Shown: positions 36,215 to 48,420, counted from the stretch's first letter. The stretch is 64,000 nucleotides of DNA from Lotus japonicus (GCF_012489685.1 NC_080044.1:71906732-71970731), one strand, 5' to 3'. Numbers and translations: made by a program. Notes: generated from the letters alone by a model not told the origin.

Positions 36215-36960
36215 CACTAGAAAACCTACCACTGGTTTTTGTGTTTTCCTTGGAGAAGCTTTACTAAGCAAACCGCGGTTTTTGTGTTTTCCTTGGAGAA
36301 CCTTTACTAAGCAAACCGCGGTTGCTAGACTTTTAGCTGAGGCCGATCAAGTATCGAGCTTTAGCTTGTGTTTGTTCTGAGTTGTTATGGTTGAAGCAGT
36401 TCCTCACAACACTTACACTTACATATTGATTTTGTAATAGTCTATTCTCATCATAATGTTTCAGCTATTGCATCTACCTCAAATCTCACATCTCATGAGA
36501 GGTCAAAACATGTTGATCTTGATGTTCATTTCGTCTGAGAACATGTGGTTTCCAATTTCATTCGCCTACTTTATGTTCAGCTCCAATTCCAGCTTGCTGA
36601 TTTGTCAACTAATTCTTTATCAGCTCCAAACTTCAAAGATATGATTTCCAAGTTGGGAATTTTAGATATCTATCTCCCAACTTGAGGGGAGTATAAGAAT
36701 ATGACGTATAGTTAGAATGAGAGTTACTTTTCGGTTGTACATAATTATAAGTTAGATAGATCAATTGAATTAGTTAAGTTAGTTAGTTTGTTATTTTCTA
36801 GCTTAACTAACTTACTAGTGATTCAGCTGATTGACGTGACTCAAGTTCTGTATATATATACTTATATGGTCAATACAATAGATGGTTTTTCTGATTTCAA
36901 TCAATTCTATAGTTTCAATACAATAGACTCCTATATCATTTTTGTGTGTAGACATCTAGT
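36215..36960 (+). mobile_element. Ty1/copia 3' remnant: RNase H, polypurine tract, LTR part
   Basis: Broken frames give the copia RNase H end in order: KPTTGFCVFLGEALLSK (about 36222), KQTAVARLLAEA (about 36312), HERSKHVDLDVHFV (about 36494), then LADLSTNSLSAPNFKDMISK (about 36596). These are followed by the polypurine tract ACTTGAGGGGAG (about 36679) and an LTR-like stretch to at least 36960. A 43-bp tandem duplication lies in the RNase H part. The 5' part is absent and there are stops; not functional. Confidence 0.8.
36234..36320. repeat. 43-bp tandem duplication in the copia remnant
   Basis: GGTTTTTGTGTTTTCCTTGG starts at 36234 and again at 36277, each followed by CTTTACTAAGCAAACCGCG. It shifts the RNase H frame. 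Confidence 0.92.
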
Positions 36961-39900
36961 TATAGAAAAAGAGGAGAGAATGTAATAAATATGCTATATG
37001 ATGTGATATAACAAAAAGAAAGATAGATAAGAACAAATGTATATGAGTGTTGTTATTGTTATGGTATACATAAAACTGTTATACAATTTATGAAATTAGC
37101 TAACCCGGATCAATATCTGTTTTGGACGTGTACTAAACATTGCCTCAAAACATTTTGCGGTTCCAGTTATTTGATCTGAAGCATATTGTTCCCCTAATCT
37201 GTTCTTTTGCACTTGTTTATTGTCCTCAACAAGTGTTAAAATCACTAGAGAACAACACTATATATCTCCCTTTGGAATAACATATAGTGTTGGCCTTCAA
37301 AGTACCTTATAATTCTATGCATTATAAAGGAAGAAAATTTCCTTCTTTCTTTCTCTTATTGTAGACAAGTTTTGATGCAACCTGTCCTATCAAACCAGCG
37401 TGTCGAGCTATATTAGTTACAACCTGGACCTGCTAAGACCAAACATCAACGTGAAAAACTATTAATGATTTGTCCTAAATGATGATATATTATCTTAACC
37501 TTTTAGGTTCCTAACCTATATTGTAGTAAACGACTAAACGTAATGTCAAATAAAAAAATTGCATAAACCTAATAAAATTACTCCTGAGATACTTGAGATT
37601 ATGGACCACTCAACCACGTAAATTAATTAGCACATAGTTATTTTAGTTCAAATAGAAATTTTGAGCTCGAGTCAATATCAATATAAATATAGTTACATTA
37701 ATATTGGTAGAGAGTTTTATCATTATTGAAATCTTACCTAACTTGAACAAATTATAAGATTGTTTCGGTGGAAAATAAATGTGGTTTTTTTTTTAAGGTG
37801 TGAATGCTAAAGTGAAGAAGCTATAAAAGATTAATGAAAAAAATAAAAATCCATATGGGGACCATGACACGAGGGAGAGTAAGCTTGCAATCAAATGTGA
37901 TGTGGATTTGGGAAGACAACATAAGAATCAAATAAAGTGAAAAGAAGAGAAGAGAGTTCAAACTATTCCATCTAGTAATTGGGGCCGGGAACAAAGAAAC
38001 TGAAGATGGTCCCTCTTAGAAGTCTAACCACATTTCCAACTGGCTTCACCCGGGATTCTCACAACAAACAAACAACTGCGAATTCTTGCTAATTATTTAG
38101 TGTATACTTTTAAATTTAGTATGCGTTTAGATATTAGTTGAGTTAACATATATAAAAAATACATTCACATAAATTTATATTAAAAAGAGTTTACTCATTT
38201 TTTTATCTCAAAATGAGTGTTCATATCCAATAGTAAGCCACAACTGAGTATCCAAGCATACATTACATATATATGCATGATGAAATTCATATTTATTGGA
38301 GAGTGAGATTTACTTAATTTATTGAATCAATGTAAATTTATTTAATAATAATAACGTGTAAAATATAAGACTTTACTATATTATTAGTATATTTAAAATG
38401 TAAATTTATTGCCTAATTGTTTGAAAAATCCACGTTTAATGATAAAAATACTTTAGTAAATTCTGTTGTACCCATAAAATATTTTGGGTATGATACCCAC
38501 ATTGAGTAATTTAATAGATGATTATTATATTATTTTAGATAAATTTTACATTTTCGCATTTCATTTTACTATTCAATTAATTTCATCTCATGAAATTTAT
38601 TTTTTAATGAAAAATGGTTTAGTTGTAGAGATGAACGATGATAGTTGAGACGCGCGCAAAATGACCATGGTTGACGGACGAACAAAGTCTAAAAAAACAC
38701 AACCTACAAATCTCATGTCTCTAAGAATGAAGCGTTGCATCACTACGATAAAATAACATCAAAATTATAACTTGTACATGCTTCTTTATTATTGAATTAT
38801 CTCATTTTGGGTACCATACTTTGATTTGGGTCAAGGTACATATCAAACACCAAATACTTTTTATTAACTTCTATTTTAGTTTGTGTGTGGTCTGTAAATT
38901 CATGGATTACTTACCATGTTCATGTTTCACCGTTTGCTTCTACCACATGATATCATCCACTCTCATCACTGTCACTGACACTCAACACTCTTAACCATAG
39001 TCTTTGTATGACAACCAAATTTGATAATTTTTTTCAAAATCTGAGACAATTTGGTAATTTCAAAAGAAATAACTACATTGTTTGGGTAAAAAAGCCCCCC
39101 ATTCTATTCACTAGTTTGTTTCTTTCCAACAAAGTTTTATCACACATTCAATGCTGCTTGTGGTATACATAGGCAGCTTCCATGCCCTTAACACAAAATT
39201 TTGGACATTGCACGTTCAAGTAGAATAATTGTCCTTCCTTAAGAAACCTTTTGATGTGTATGTAGTAGACACATTAGGCTACAATGAGAGGAGAAATATC
39301 TATTAAACATAAATACATTCTTAAGCAATATAGATTGGTTGGACCTTTAGGCAAAGGAGCAGCGCATGAACAATGGTCACTAAAATGGACTTACAAAGAG
39401 GCCCCGTGTGGCAAGAGTTCAGATTATTTGCTGTTTCGATCTCCGGTTAATAAATTATTATAAATTCTTTAATTTAATAAATTAATTTTTTTAGATTAAT
39501 TATAGTCATTTGATCACAGTGCTAAAAAAGTTGACATAGCAAGTAAGTTCTCTACCTTTCATTCGATCTGCGGTGCGCACAAGACGTGTCAGATAATCAA
39601 AGTACCTCACACTCATCATAACAAGAAATCGAACATCATACTCTCTAATCTCGAACCCCAAACCCTACCTTATAAAAGCGGTGGTCAATAAACCACAAAT
39701 TACATACTCTTTCACCATTTATCTTGTTTATCATCCACTTTCCTAACTTAAATGTTAAAGTGTCATCGCAGGTTCCTCGAGCTCAAGCACGACAGAGTTA
39801 CCAAAAAAACCACATTTGTTACCCTCATTTCCATTGGATTTAATGGGAATGTGATTTTTTTCAATCCAACAACTTTGTTCAGACGATATTGAAAAACTAA

Positions 39901-40732
39901 ATATGTCAGTTGAAAGTGATTTTCACTAGAAATCAAAGAAACTCTTAAACAAACACAATCTAAGCATTTTACGCTATGTTTGATTTTTCGTTGAGAGGGC
40001 TAGTCAGACTCAATTTTCCTCACACCTAACGTTATGTCATCATGTTTGACAATTTTAAAAGTCAATTGACCAAACTCAATTACACTTTTAAACTCATATT
40101 TATCTTAACCCAACTCAAAAATTAGCCGAACCCGTTTGAATTATTTTGTGACATAGCCACAGCTCTACTCATTTGTTGCATTTTTTGGTAATTACACACA
40201 TGTAAAAGTGTTTTTAATTAATACACAAATTACTTTTTAAATTAAAATATATAGACATAAATAACATTACAACAAATTCACATCAAATCAAATTTATTTT
40301 GCAAGTCCAAATTTACCTTATAGGCATGTTTGGAAAACAAATTTTTTTTTTGAAAGATGTTTGGAAAACTCATCCCAAATTAAATTCACATTTTCAGGAG
40401 CAATAAATAGTTGATTTTAGATTCAAGGATCCTTGTTTTACTTGTCCACTTAAAACCAAACACACACTATTTTGCAAACTGAAAAGTGAAAGGTGCTAGT
40501 ATATAGTTGAAACTTGAAAGCTTTTTCATAAGGAGTGAAGAATAGGCATGGTTCGAGATAGGAAATTGCAATGCATATTGCATAGAACCTGAGAAGGAAT
40601 CTGGGCAGAGGGAAGGTTTTTGTTCTTCCAATTCTCACGACAAAGGGTCTCAAAAACTAAGAAAATAGCACTGCAAATTCTGCAGCTAAGACTGTCTTTT
40701 TATAGATTCCCCTGTTTCTGTTGTGGCCTCCC
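36961..40732. other. Long intergenic stretch without recognisable genes
   Basis: About 3.8 kb of AT-rich DNA with only short frames. One micro-insertion with a 13-bp duplication is at 40326-40369. I see no tRNA-like fold or coding family. Confidence 0.5.
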
Positions 40733-41285
40733 TCACTCATTCACTCACACACTCACTCACTCACTCACTCAGCAAGATACATAAATGGAGTTAGGTCTGA
40801 TATCAAGTTAACTATATTAAATATTGATTCATAGCAAACCCTCGCTTGTCTCTTTCACTGTTTTTAATACATTACCAAGTCAGGGATCCACGTGCTCCTT
40901 GGAACTCTCCCTCTCTCTCTCTCTCTTCCTCTCTTCCACTACCCTACACAACTCTCTTCATTGTTTTCAATGCTGCCATTTTCTTCTCCTCATTTCCTTT
41001 TTCTCTTCTCCTTTTCATCTTCCACTCAATTACTCCCTCTGACCCTAACTTGTTTCCTTCTCTAACCCCATCCATCCACCTTTCCCTGCCTCTCTTTTCT
41101 TTTGGGGAGTGTTGGGTGAAAACCATATACCATTCATTCAAGGCACTATTACAAAAAGTACAACACAATCTATTACAAAAAGCAGCAAATCTAGCTACTC
41201 TACTACTCTGTCACCAAGTTCAACCCACCATTTGCAAATCAGCAACAAAAAAAGAAAGAAAAGAAGCTTTTGGATTAGATTTGGA
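40733..41285 (+). promoter_or_regulatory. Presumed promoter / 5' leader of the DUF740-like gene
   Basis: Holds a (CACT)n run (about 40733-40771) and a CT-rich tract (40908-40940) followed by pyrimidine-rich DNA up to the gene, common in plant core promoters and leaders. The start site is not placed. Confidence 0.4.
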
Positions 41286-42647
41286 ATGATCCACATGGAA
41301 GGAATCAAAGGAGGAGGAGGAGGAAGAGTTGAGGATCATGACATGGGTGATGGCATGCAATGCATTGACCATCCTTTCAGAAACAACAACCCAGGTGGGA
41401 TCTGTGCTCTTTGCCTTCAAGAGAAGCTTGGCAAGCTTGTTTCTTCCTCTCTCCCACTCCCTCTCCCTGCTCCTTCCTCTTCTCCTTCTTCACCTTCTTT
41501 CAGATCCAATGTTGTATCCTCTGTTTCCATCACTGCTGCAGCAGCAACCTCTGCAGCACCACCTGTTTTTTCTTCCTCTTCTTCTTCTCTTGCCCTCACT
41601 GATGTCAGTGATAGCCGTCACAATCGCCATGACTATTACTCACGGAGGACTCGCCTTCCTTTTCTCTTAGCCAAGAAGAAGAAGAAGAAAGGTTCCTCTG
41701 TTTCAGGTTCCTCTGTTTCTGGCTCCTCTGTTTTAGGTGCCTCTGTTTCAGGCGCAACCTCTGCTTCTGACAAGATCATTCTCAAGCGCAGCAAATCCAC
41801 CGCCACACCTAGAAGACGCCACTCCTTGATTGATGCAGAGGATGACACAGTTGATTTCAGTCCCAGGAAGAGACACGGTTTTTGGTCCTTTCTCTACCTT
41901 TCTTCAAAATCCTCTGTTTCTTCAAGCAACAAGAAGCTGAATTCCAAGAGCTTCAGGGACAGTAACCATGGAAGCACCCCAAACCCAAGGATCTTAGCCA
42001 TTAACACCTCAGCAGCAACTGGTTTTGCTTCTACTGCCTCAAAACTCAAAGAAAAATGCTGTTCTGGTTCTTCTTTGGGGAGAAAGAGTGACATTGTTGT
42101 GGAAGAGGATAATAACAGTTCTGCCTCTGCCTCTGCTTCTGTTTCTTCTTTTGAGCGCAAGGTTTCGAGATCCAGATCTGTTGGCTGTGGTAGCAGGAGC
42201 TTCTCTGGTGATTTCTTTGAAAGAATCTCAACTGGGTTTGGAGATTGCACTCTCAGGAGGGTGGAGTCACAACGTGAAGGTAAAACCAAAACAGGGGAAA
42301 ACCACCACCACAACCACCGTTGCATGAAGGAGAGGGTTCGCTGTGGGGGGCTATTCAGTGGGTTCATGATGACTTCGTCTTCATCATCTTCATCTTCTTC
42401 CTCTTACTGGGTTTCTTCCTCTGCTGATGATGCTGCTGCTATGAATAGTGGGAAATCAACGGCTGTAGCACTCTCTCATGGAGGCAGAGGAAGGAGCTGG
42501 GGTTGGGCATTTGCTAGTCCAATGAGAGCTTTTAGCAGCAAAAACTCTTCTAAAGACAATAAGAGAGACATTATTAGAGATGCAAATGATAAGAATGCTA
42601 CTCCAAATTTATCTGCTATACCATCTTTGCTTGCTGCAAGAAGCTAG
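41286..42647 (+). CDS. OCTOPUS/DUF740-like protein with CxxH-CxxC N-terminal motif
   Basis: One exon, 453 aa from the ATG at 41286 (MIHMEG); the next ATG, three codons on, is an equally good start. The frame is open further upstream but without ATG. Near the N-terminus is C26-x2-H29-P, then GICALCLQEKLGKL with C40-x2-C43, a zinc-ligand-like pattern typical of DUF740/OCTOPUS-like plant proteins. The rest is Ser-rich and probably disordered, with a five-fold 15-nt repeat coding GSSVS (about 41691-41765), lysine runs, an SFSGDFFERIS block, and a conserved-looking end GRGRSWGWAFASPMRAFSSK. OCTOPUS acts at the plasma membrane in phloem; this protein could be only a distant relative. Function unknown. 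Confidence 0.8.
   Translation: MIHMEGIKGGGGGRVEDHDMGDGMQCIDHPFRNNNPGGICALCLQEKLGKLVSSSLPLPLPAPSSSPSSPSFRSNVVSSVSITAAAATSAAPPVFSSSSSSLALTDVSDSRHNRHDYYSRRTRLPFLLAKKKKKKGSSVSGSSVSGSSVLGASVSGATSASDKIILKRSKSTATPRRRHSLIDAEDDTVDFSPRKRHGFWSFLYLSSKSSVSSSNKKLNSKSFRDSNHGSTPNPRILAINTSAATGFASTASKLKEKCCSGSSLGRKSDIVVEEDNNSSASASASVSSFERKVSRSRSVGCGSRSFSGDFFERISTGFGDCTLRRVESQREGKTKTGENHHHNHRCMKERVRCGGLFSGFMMTSSSSSSSSSSYWVSSSADDAAAMNSGKSTAVALSHGGRGRSWGWAFASPMRAFSSKNSSKDNKRDIIRDANDKNATPNLSAIPSLLAARS
41691..41766 (+). repeat. 15-bp coding minisatellite
   Basis: Five copies of GGTTCCTCTGTTTCA with changes, in frame, coding GSSVS/GSSVL/GASVS. Confidence 0.9.
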
Positions 42648-44070
42648 AAGGAAAGGAAAAAAGAAAAACCATTTGAGGTTTAAGCTTAGTTTATACACAT
42701 TATTAGTATGCTGTTAATTACTGATTACTATGTTTATGTTGAGGGTTGGTCTTAATTTTTCTTTGATTAGTAATCTAATACTTTTTAGTTCTCCTCAAGT
42801 TCTCTCAATTCCAGTAGATACTTTCCTTTGTGGATACTTGCTTGTTGTTAATATGAAGTTCTGATAATCAGCTATGGAGTACTTATTACTCTATACAGAG
42901 ATCCTTTTATGGCAGGGCATGGTGAAGTCTTTGGAAAGAGGGAAAAATTGGAGAAGAAAGTGAATCTCAATATATTCTCTGTCCTCACGTGGCTAGTTTA
43001 ATTGTGACATTCGTTGTAATTTTTTTTTCCTGCTACCTTTCTGTACTTCACATTATGATGTTATGCCAAAGACATGTAATTTTTAATTTGAAAATCACTA
43101 TTCACATGCATACACATGTTTGGGAATATCTAGAATCACTCATATATGTGATGATGTGTAATAATGCTATTGAGCTCATATGCAAAGTAATAAGATTGTA
43201 ATGATATTTTTTCCATCAACCCTGTGTTGTTTATAGTTTATGAACAATCTGTGTGATTATTAGCAAAAGGTTCCTTAATAGGAACATGGTTGGAGCAGAG
43301 GTGGTCCCGGGGATTGAGATTGAATTGAATATAGGTTGTAGATCTTGTCATATTGAAGTGCAGTCACATAGCATTAGCATTTATGAAAGGTTCTTGATTG
43401 CACCTAATTGGCAGACCCAGTAATTGTTAATTCAATCCCTTGAGTGTTCCGTTCCATCTTTGCAGCTGTTTTGAAGGCCAGTGGTTTATCGTCATGTGCC
43501 TTGGAAATTGCAAGAAGCAACTGGGATCTGAACTTATGGGATTGAGGTTTATGTGCCCCGGTTTAAAGGGATTTATAACAGGTGTAGATTGACATAGTTT
43601 TTTCTCAGAATAATTACTTATTCAGACTTTACTCACATAAAGTTGTTTTACATGATTTAACTTTAGCTTTAAAATAGGAGATTTGTGTAAATGACTAATG
43701 AAAAAATTTGAGTTAAATAATCTATCGTCTTTTTTTTGCTTCATCGGATAATAATCCATTGTCTAATTATATTAAAGATCTTTTTTTTGCTTCATCGGAT
43801 AATAATCCATTGTCTAATTATATTAAAGATAAGTTGATGATAATTTCTATATTTTATTTATTAATTTTTTTATAAAAATCTCATTGGTCCATTGAATTGT
43901 GAGTTAATAATTCGCATGAGTTATTTAGACAACTTTTAAAATTAACATGCATTGTGCCGATTTGTGCAAGCGTTGGGGCTGCCCAAATGCACGTTTTCCT
44001 CTACGCAAATCGCTCCACATTGTAAATTCTACAAGTTCGCGTGCCCCTAACCTATTCATCACCAAAACAC
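42648..44070. other. 3' flank and intergenic, no gene seen
   Basis: The 3' UTR of the DUF740-like gene is probably the first 150-250 bp. A 51-bp tandem duplication is at 43729-43830. A frame at 42989-43201 has no family signal. Confidence 0.5.
43729..43830. repeat. 51-bp tandem duplication
   Basis: Two almost identical copies, each with TTTTTTTGCTTCATCGGATA and ATCCATTGTCTAATTATATT. Confidence 0.95.
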
Positions 44071-44073
44071 TAA

Positions 44074-45140
44074 GGGCCCGTTTGGTGGTCAGGATAGGAT
44101 ATGATAGGATATGATATGTGAACATGATATGATAAGAGCAGGATAGACTCTTATCATATCCTGTGTTTGAGATGCACATGATAATGACAGGATATGATAA
44201 GGAAAAAAGTATCAGATTTATATTTGAATATAAAATATATTTAAAAATTATTCATTCTATTAAATTTAATTTCTTTACATTTTCATGAATAGTCTATATT
44301 TTAAAATAAATACAATTAGTTTAAATTTTATTAATTAGCCTATTTTATTGTTTTGAAGATAACATATATTTTAAATAAAATTATACAGTTAACCAATTGG
44401 TTTTCATTTAGTCGTGACACGTGATAATTAACAATAAAAATTAACTAAATTAAGAATATTATTATTTCAAAAGTACTTTATATTTAAATTATAAATTTAT
44501 AATTTAAATATAAATTAATTTTGAAATTAAGAATAATTTATAAGTAGTTTTAAATAATAGGAGATGAAAATAGAAAATTAATCTATTACTATTAAAAAAT
44601 CAATATTTGTAATCAATGGTTTTCACTTAGTTGTGACACGTGATAAACAATAAAAATCAACCAAATTAAAAATATTATTATTTCAAAAATACTTTATATT
44701 TAAATTATTATATAAGTAGATACATAATTTTTAAATAATAGAAGATGAAAATATAAAATTAGTCTATTATTATTAATAAATCAATATTTATAAGTGAGTA
44801 GTCTATTTTACTATTTATGAATCATAATTTTATTTATTTTTTATTTTAGTTAAATTAATATTTTTATATTTATTAATTAATATTATTATAAATTATAAAT
44901 TATATAATATTAAAATAAATTAATTTGAAGTTAGGATACTAAAATAAAATATATAACTGATATCCTATCTTGTTCTATCCTAGCTCCCCCCTTAGGATAA
45001 CTTTTATACATGATTGACAAGATAGGATAGGAGACAGGATAGTGTTATCCTATCCTGCCGGCGCAACAAACAACAGATAACAACAAGATATGATTATTAT
45101 CCTGTCCTATCCTATCCTGTCCTGGTCACCAAACGAGCCC
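44074..45140. mobile_element. Harbinger-like non-autonomous TIR element, 1.07 kb
   Basis: The left end GGGCCCGTTTGGTGGTCAGG and the inverted right end GGGCTCGTTTGGTGACCAGG match at 17 of 20 positions and run on into GATAGGAT repeats. The element is flanked by TAA on both sides (44071-44073 and 45141-45143), the 3-bp duplication typical of PIF/Harbinger. The inside is AT-rich and non-coding. An internal ~220-bp direct repeat carries TTAGTCGTGACACGTGATAA (about 44408) and TTAGTTGTGACACGTGATAA (about 44627). Confidence 0.82.
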
Positions 45141-45143
45141 TAA

Positions 45144-46438
45144 GTGTCAGATTCGGGTAGCATTACCAGCCCCCAAAGGTACGTTTTCTCTAACGCCCCA
45201 AGTCATGTGGCAGGCTAAACATGTTTTTTTTTTGTCTCTAGCGCTTACCCAAACGAAACCTAACATGATTTAATGTTTTTTGAATAGAATTCATGTATGT
45301 TCAGTTTGGCGTTGGTGTAAACACTAACATGATTTATATCAAGATATTAATAAAGAAGTTAGAATTTATTACATTGAGTTAAATGTGAGTTGGGTTATGG
45401 TGATTTTAAGAATCAAATTGATCGGAACAAAAAGTGTTTGAATTAATTGAGTGGATCAGGTCAACAAATCTTACAACTCCATAGAAGTTAGGAGGTGGAA
45501 GTTAAAGAAGATAGAAGAATCGATGATGGTGAAGGTCGGAGGGTGACGGTAGAGTAGGTCTATGGAGGATGGTCACACAATCACGACGAGAGGACGATAG
45601 CAAAGTCGCACGAATGATACAGAACAAGAGTAACCTTAGAAATGACAGAAGCGTGATCTCTTCAATCACAAGGAGACGCCTTGCAGGACTTTTGGTTGGG
45701 CCTCTTCCTTAAAGGGGAAAATAATTACTTTTGTCTGACCTACACATATGATCGAGCTAAGTTGTCACTTAGGCCGGGTCAGTCCACAAATAACAAATCA
45801 TTCAATTCGATGCGGTTTTCAAAATCATGCACTATGCAAGCTCATATCCACGCCATCAGGCAAGACTAAAGAGATCATCCCCATATCTACTATCACCACC
45901 CCTTCTTCAGCCTCTTTTTTTTATCTTCCAAAAATAGCCCTTAACACACCACCATCCCTTCAACCCTTTCACCATTCCTTCGTACCCCTCTTTTACACTA
46001 CCGCAAACAGGACAACTTAATGTGATTTTAGTATACTGCAAATACGAATGTGGAATGTAATGTTATGCTGCCTAAGTATACATGATTCTTAATTGGGGTA
46101 TTTAAAGAGTATTATAAACTTACATACTTTGTATAATTTTACATGTATTACAAATTTGCATACTTGATTCTTAACAGTGATATGTATTTTTTGTATATCA
46201 ATGCTAAGAATGTGGTACGTATTTTTTGCGCAGTATGTATATTTTGCGTACTGCTAACTGGGAAATAAAAAATATGGCACACATTTTACTTCTTGTGTAC
46301 CGAAAAATAAGAATGTGGATTGAACGAGTATTTAACATGGAACATAAAAAAAATTATACATACCAAATTTAAGAAAATTCCTGAGGATATTTTTAGATAT
46401 TATGGGTATGAGATGGTGAGAGTAGATGTGGGGTGGTG
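45144..46438. other. Intergenic, no gene recognised
   Basis: Two short overlapping frames at about 45681-46020 give no known family and are not supported as a gene. The rest is AT-rich. Confidence 0.45.
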
Positions 46439-46491
46439 GTTTTAGTTTTGCTTTTTATTTTTTTCTTGGTCAACGTTTTAGTTTTGCTTTT
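46439..46491 (-). mobile_element. Tiny poly(T)-GGTCAAC insertion with 17-bp target duplication
   Basis: GTTTTAGTTTTGCTTTT occurs at 46439-46455 and 46475-46491. Between them are 19 bp: a T-rich run ending CTTGGTCAAC. Read on the minus strand this is TTGACC plus an A-rich tail, as expected for an extremely 5'-truncated retroposon. Confidence 0.7.
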
Positions 46492-46700
46492 AGCTAAATA
46501 GCTAGTTAGTTTTGCTTTTAGCTATTTTATCTATTGCGGACTAATTCGAATAGCATGGGCCTACTTTTATATGGTTAAACAAATGGTCGTCCTAACTAAG
46601 GTTGGTGAGCTAGTATAGCAAAAAAATGCATAATAATTTGAGGGCCCATGACCCACCACTATTTTGTATTTTCAGGCTGAGCAATGGAACGTGGCTTTTC

Positions 46701-46752
46701 AGATTCCTCAGGCTTTTTTTTTTTTTTTTTTGGTCAATAGATTCCTCAGGCT
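46701..46752 (-). mobile_element. Tiny poly(T)-GGTCAAT insertion with 14-bp target duplication
   Basis: AGATTCCTCAGGCT occurs at 46701-46714 and 46739-46752, flanking 24 bp made of about 17 T and GGTCAAT. Same structure and orientation as the insertion at 46439-46491. Confidence 0.8.
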
Positions 46753-47420
46753 GTAGTAGATCCGAGTGACAAATAATGGACAATGGTTCTCTTCTCTTTC
46801 GGGGAGACATTTTGCACATAAAGACAATTAGCTGTAAGATCTGAAAAGTCAATCATATTTGTATGTATTCCTCAAATCAATCATCATTGTTTGGAACCAC
46901 GTTCCCCATGGCTATGTACACGCTCCACACAAAAGCTTCCAATGATAGGTTATGGTGGTGGTACTGGTACAGTATAGTTCAGTAACTCAATGGTAGGATT
47001 ACTTGTAAAAATGGGACTAAACTTGCATCATTTTGTTAAAATGAACTAAAACCATAAGTGTTAAAAGTAGAAAACAATGAAAATAACATAAACTCTTAGG
47101 AACCAAAAGCAAAAGGTGCTTTGTTTTACATTTTGTAATTTATTTAATTTTTGTTAGCGTTAATTTTTTCTCCATGTATGACAGAGAAGTGTAGATAGAT
47201 TGAAGTTATCATAACAGTAGCATTATAATAACAGTAGCATTATAATAAGAAAAAACATAAGAAACGGTAAAAGTTTATTCAGCACACAAAGGACACAGCT
47301 TAACAAAAAGGTTACAGTAGCAAGCCGAAATCTAAAGAGAAATTGAGCATGACAAAACATAATAAAAGCATGTTATGTTATAGTGGTGGAGGCTGTTGGT
47401 GGTGGCAGCTCCGCTAAGGT
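46753..47420. other. Intergenic, 3' flank of the LEA3-like gene
   Basis: The part just below 47421 is presumably its 3' UTR. A short direct repeat ATAACAGTAGCATTATA lies at about 47211-47247. No gene seen. Confidence 0.5.
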
Positions 47421-48064
47421 CTAGTGGGATGATCTGAATTTATGGTTGAGGAGCATCTGGCGGAGCTCCACCGGGTCTATTTGAGGAGTGCAGTTGATGG
47501 GCCTGTAGTAACCCGTTACTGGGTCAGGGGCCCAAGGTGAGCGGGCCTCAGACAATACAGGCTTCTCTTCTATACTTCTAATTAATCCAACTCTCACCGA
47601 CACTGCTGCATCAGATGTAGCTGCTGCTGCTGCCGCATAACCTCGCCTATCATAATAACACAAGTGATCAAACTCAGTGAGTGAGTCTATCCAAAATAAC
47701 AATTAAGCAATTATATATACGGTTTAGTATGGCTTATGGATAATATCAAGAGAGTAAGGGCTCAGGCGTATTGTTGTAATATGAATTCATTAGTATCGCG
47801 TGTAACACGCTAGAGTATTCTGAATCCTAATCAATAAAACAGAACCCATAGCTACTCTATAATCGCATACGTAGGCAAATTTAGCCGAATTACATTACTA
47901 AATTTTGTATGTGTTTCTTGCTGGACTAACATATTCTATACCAAATATATAGAGTAACTAAAAAAGTTAATAGGAAATGGAACTGACCGATAAAGAGGGA
48001 GAAATTCAGCAACAAGAACCTTAATTACACGGTTGGCTTGTGACACTGAGAGGGAGCGAGCCAT
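47421..48064 (-). CDS. LEA3 family protein (SAG21/LEA5-like), probably mitochondrial
   Basis: Two exons on the minus strand, 48064-47988 and 47646-47421, join in frame to 100 aa (GT-AG intron of 341 bp). It starts MARSLSVSQANRVIKVLVAE, a basic, Ser-rich amphipathic presequence, then RRGYAAAAAA after the splice, as in SAG21-type proteins. The C-terminal block has WAPDPVTGYYRP, then IDPVELRQMLLNHK, the LEA_3 signature. SAG21-type proteins are stress-, senescence- and ROS-induced and reported in mitochondria; this is family knowledge. The frame is open upstream of the chosen ATG, but MARS is the family start. Length fits the family (about 95-105 aa). Confidence 0.92.
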
Positions 48065-48420
48065 CTTATTAGCGTGTGTAACTGCTGCGAAAGCTACTCT
48101 ATGATACGTGTAGAACGCTTCCGCAGCAGCCACTACCACTGTCTGTGTGTCTTTGCTCTCTGGCCTCTGCCTCTCTCTGAATAAGTATAAGGGTTTGTAT
48201 GCATTTTATAGGTGCAAAAAAGGATTATTCTGTGAAAGCAGGGGGCGAGCAGAACCAACTGTTACCATTTCGGTGGGAACACCTAATCCAAGGTCCGTTA
48301 CCCTCCTGACATCTGTTACTAATCATTTTTTTATGGTGGTAACAATGCACTACTTGTCATCAGTTTCAATTTTCAATGCACTCAGGATAAGATCGAATCA
48401 TTATATTAAATCGTTGGACA
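48065..48420 (-). promoter_or_regulatory. Presumed promoter and 5' UTR of the LEA3-like gene
   Basis: Upstream region of the minus-strand LEA3-like gene. No sure TATA box or element placed; short frames on the plus strand are not supported. Confidence 0.3.

Noticed and set aside
41894..42367. Minus-strand frame of 157 codons
   Set aside because: Antisense to the Ser-rich DUF740-like exon; TCN codons give open Glu/Arg-rich antisense frames.
45681..46020. Two overlapping plus frames of 62 and 90 codons
   Set aside because: No family match I can recognise and no conserved motif; likely repeat-derived.
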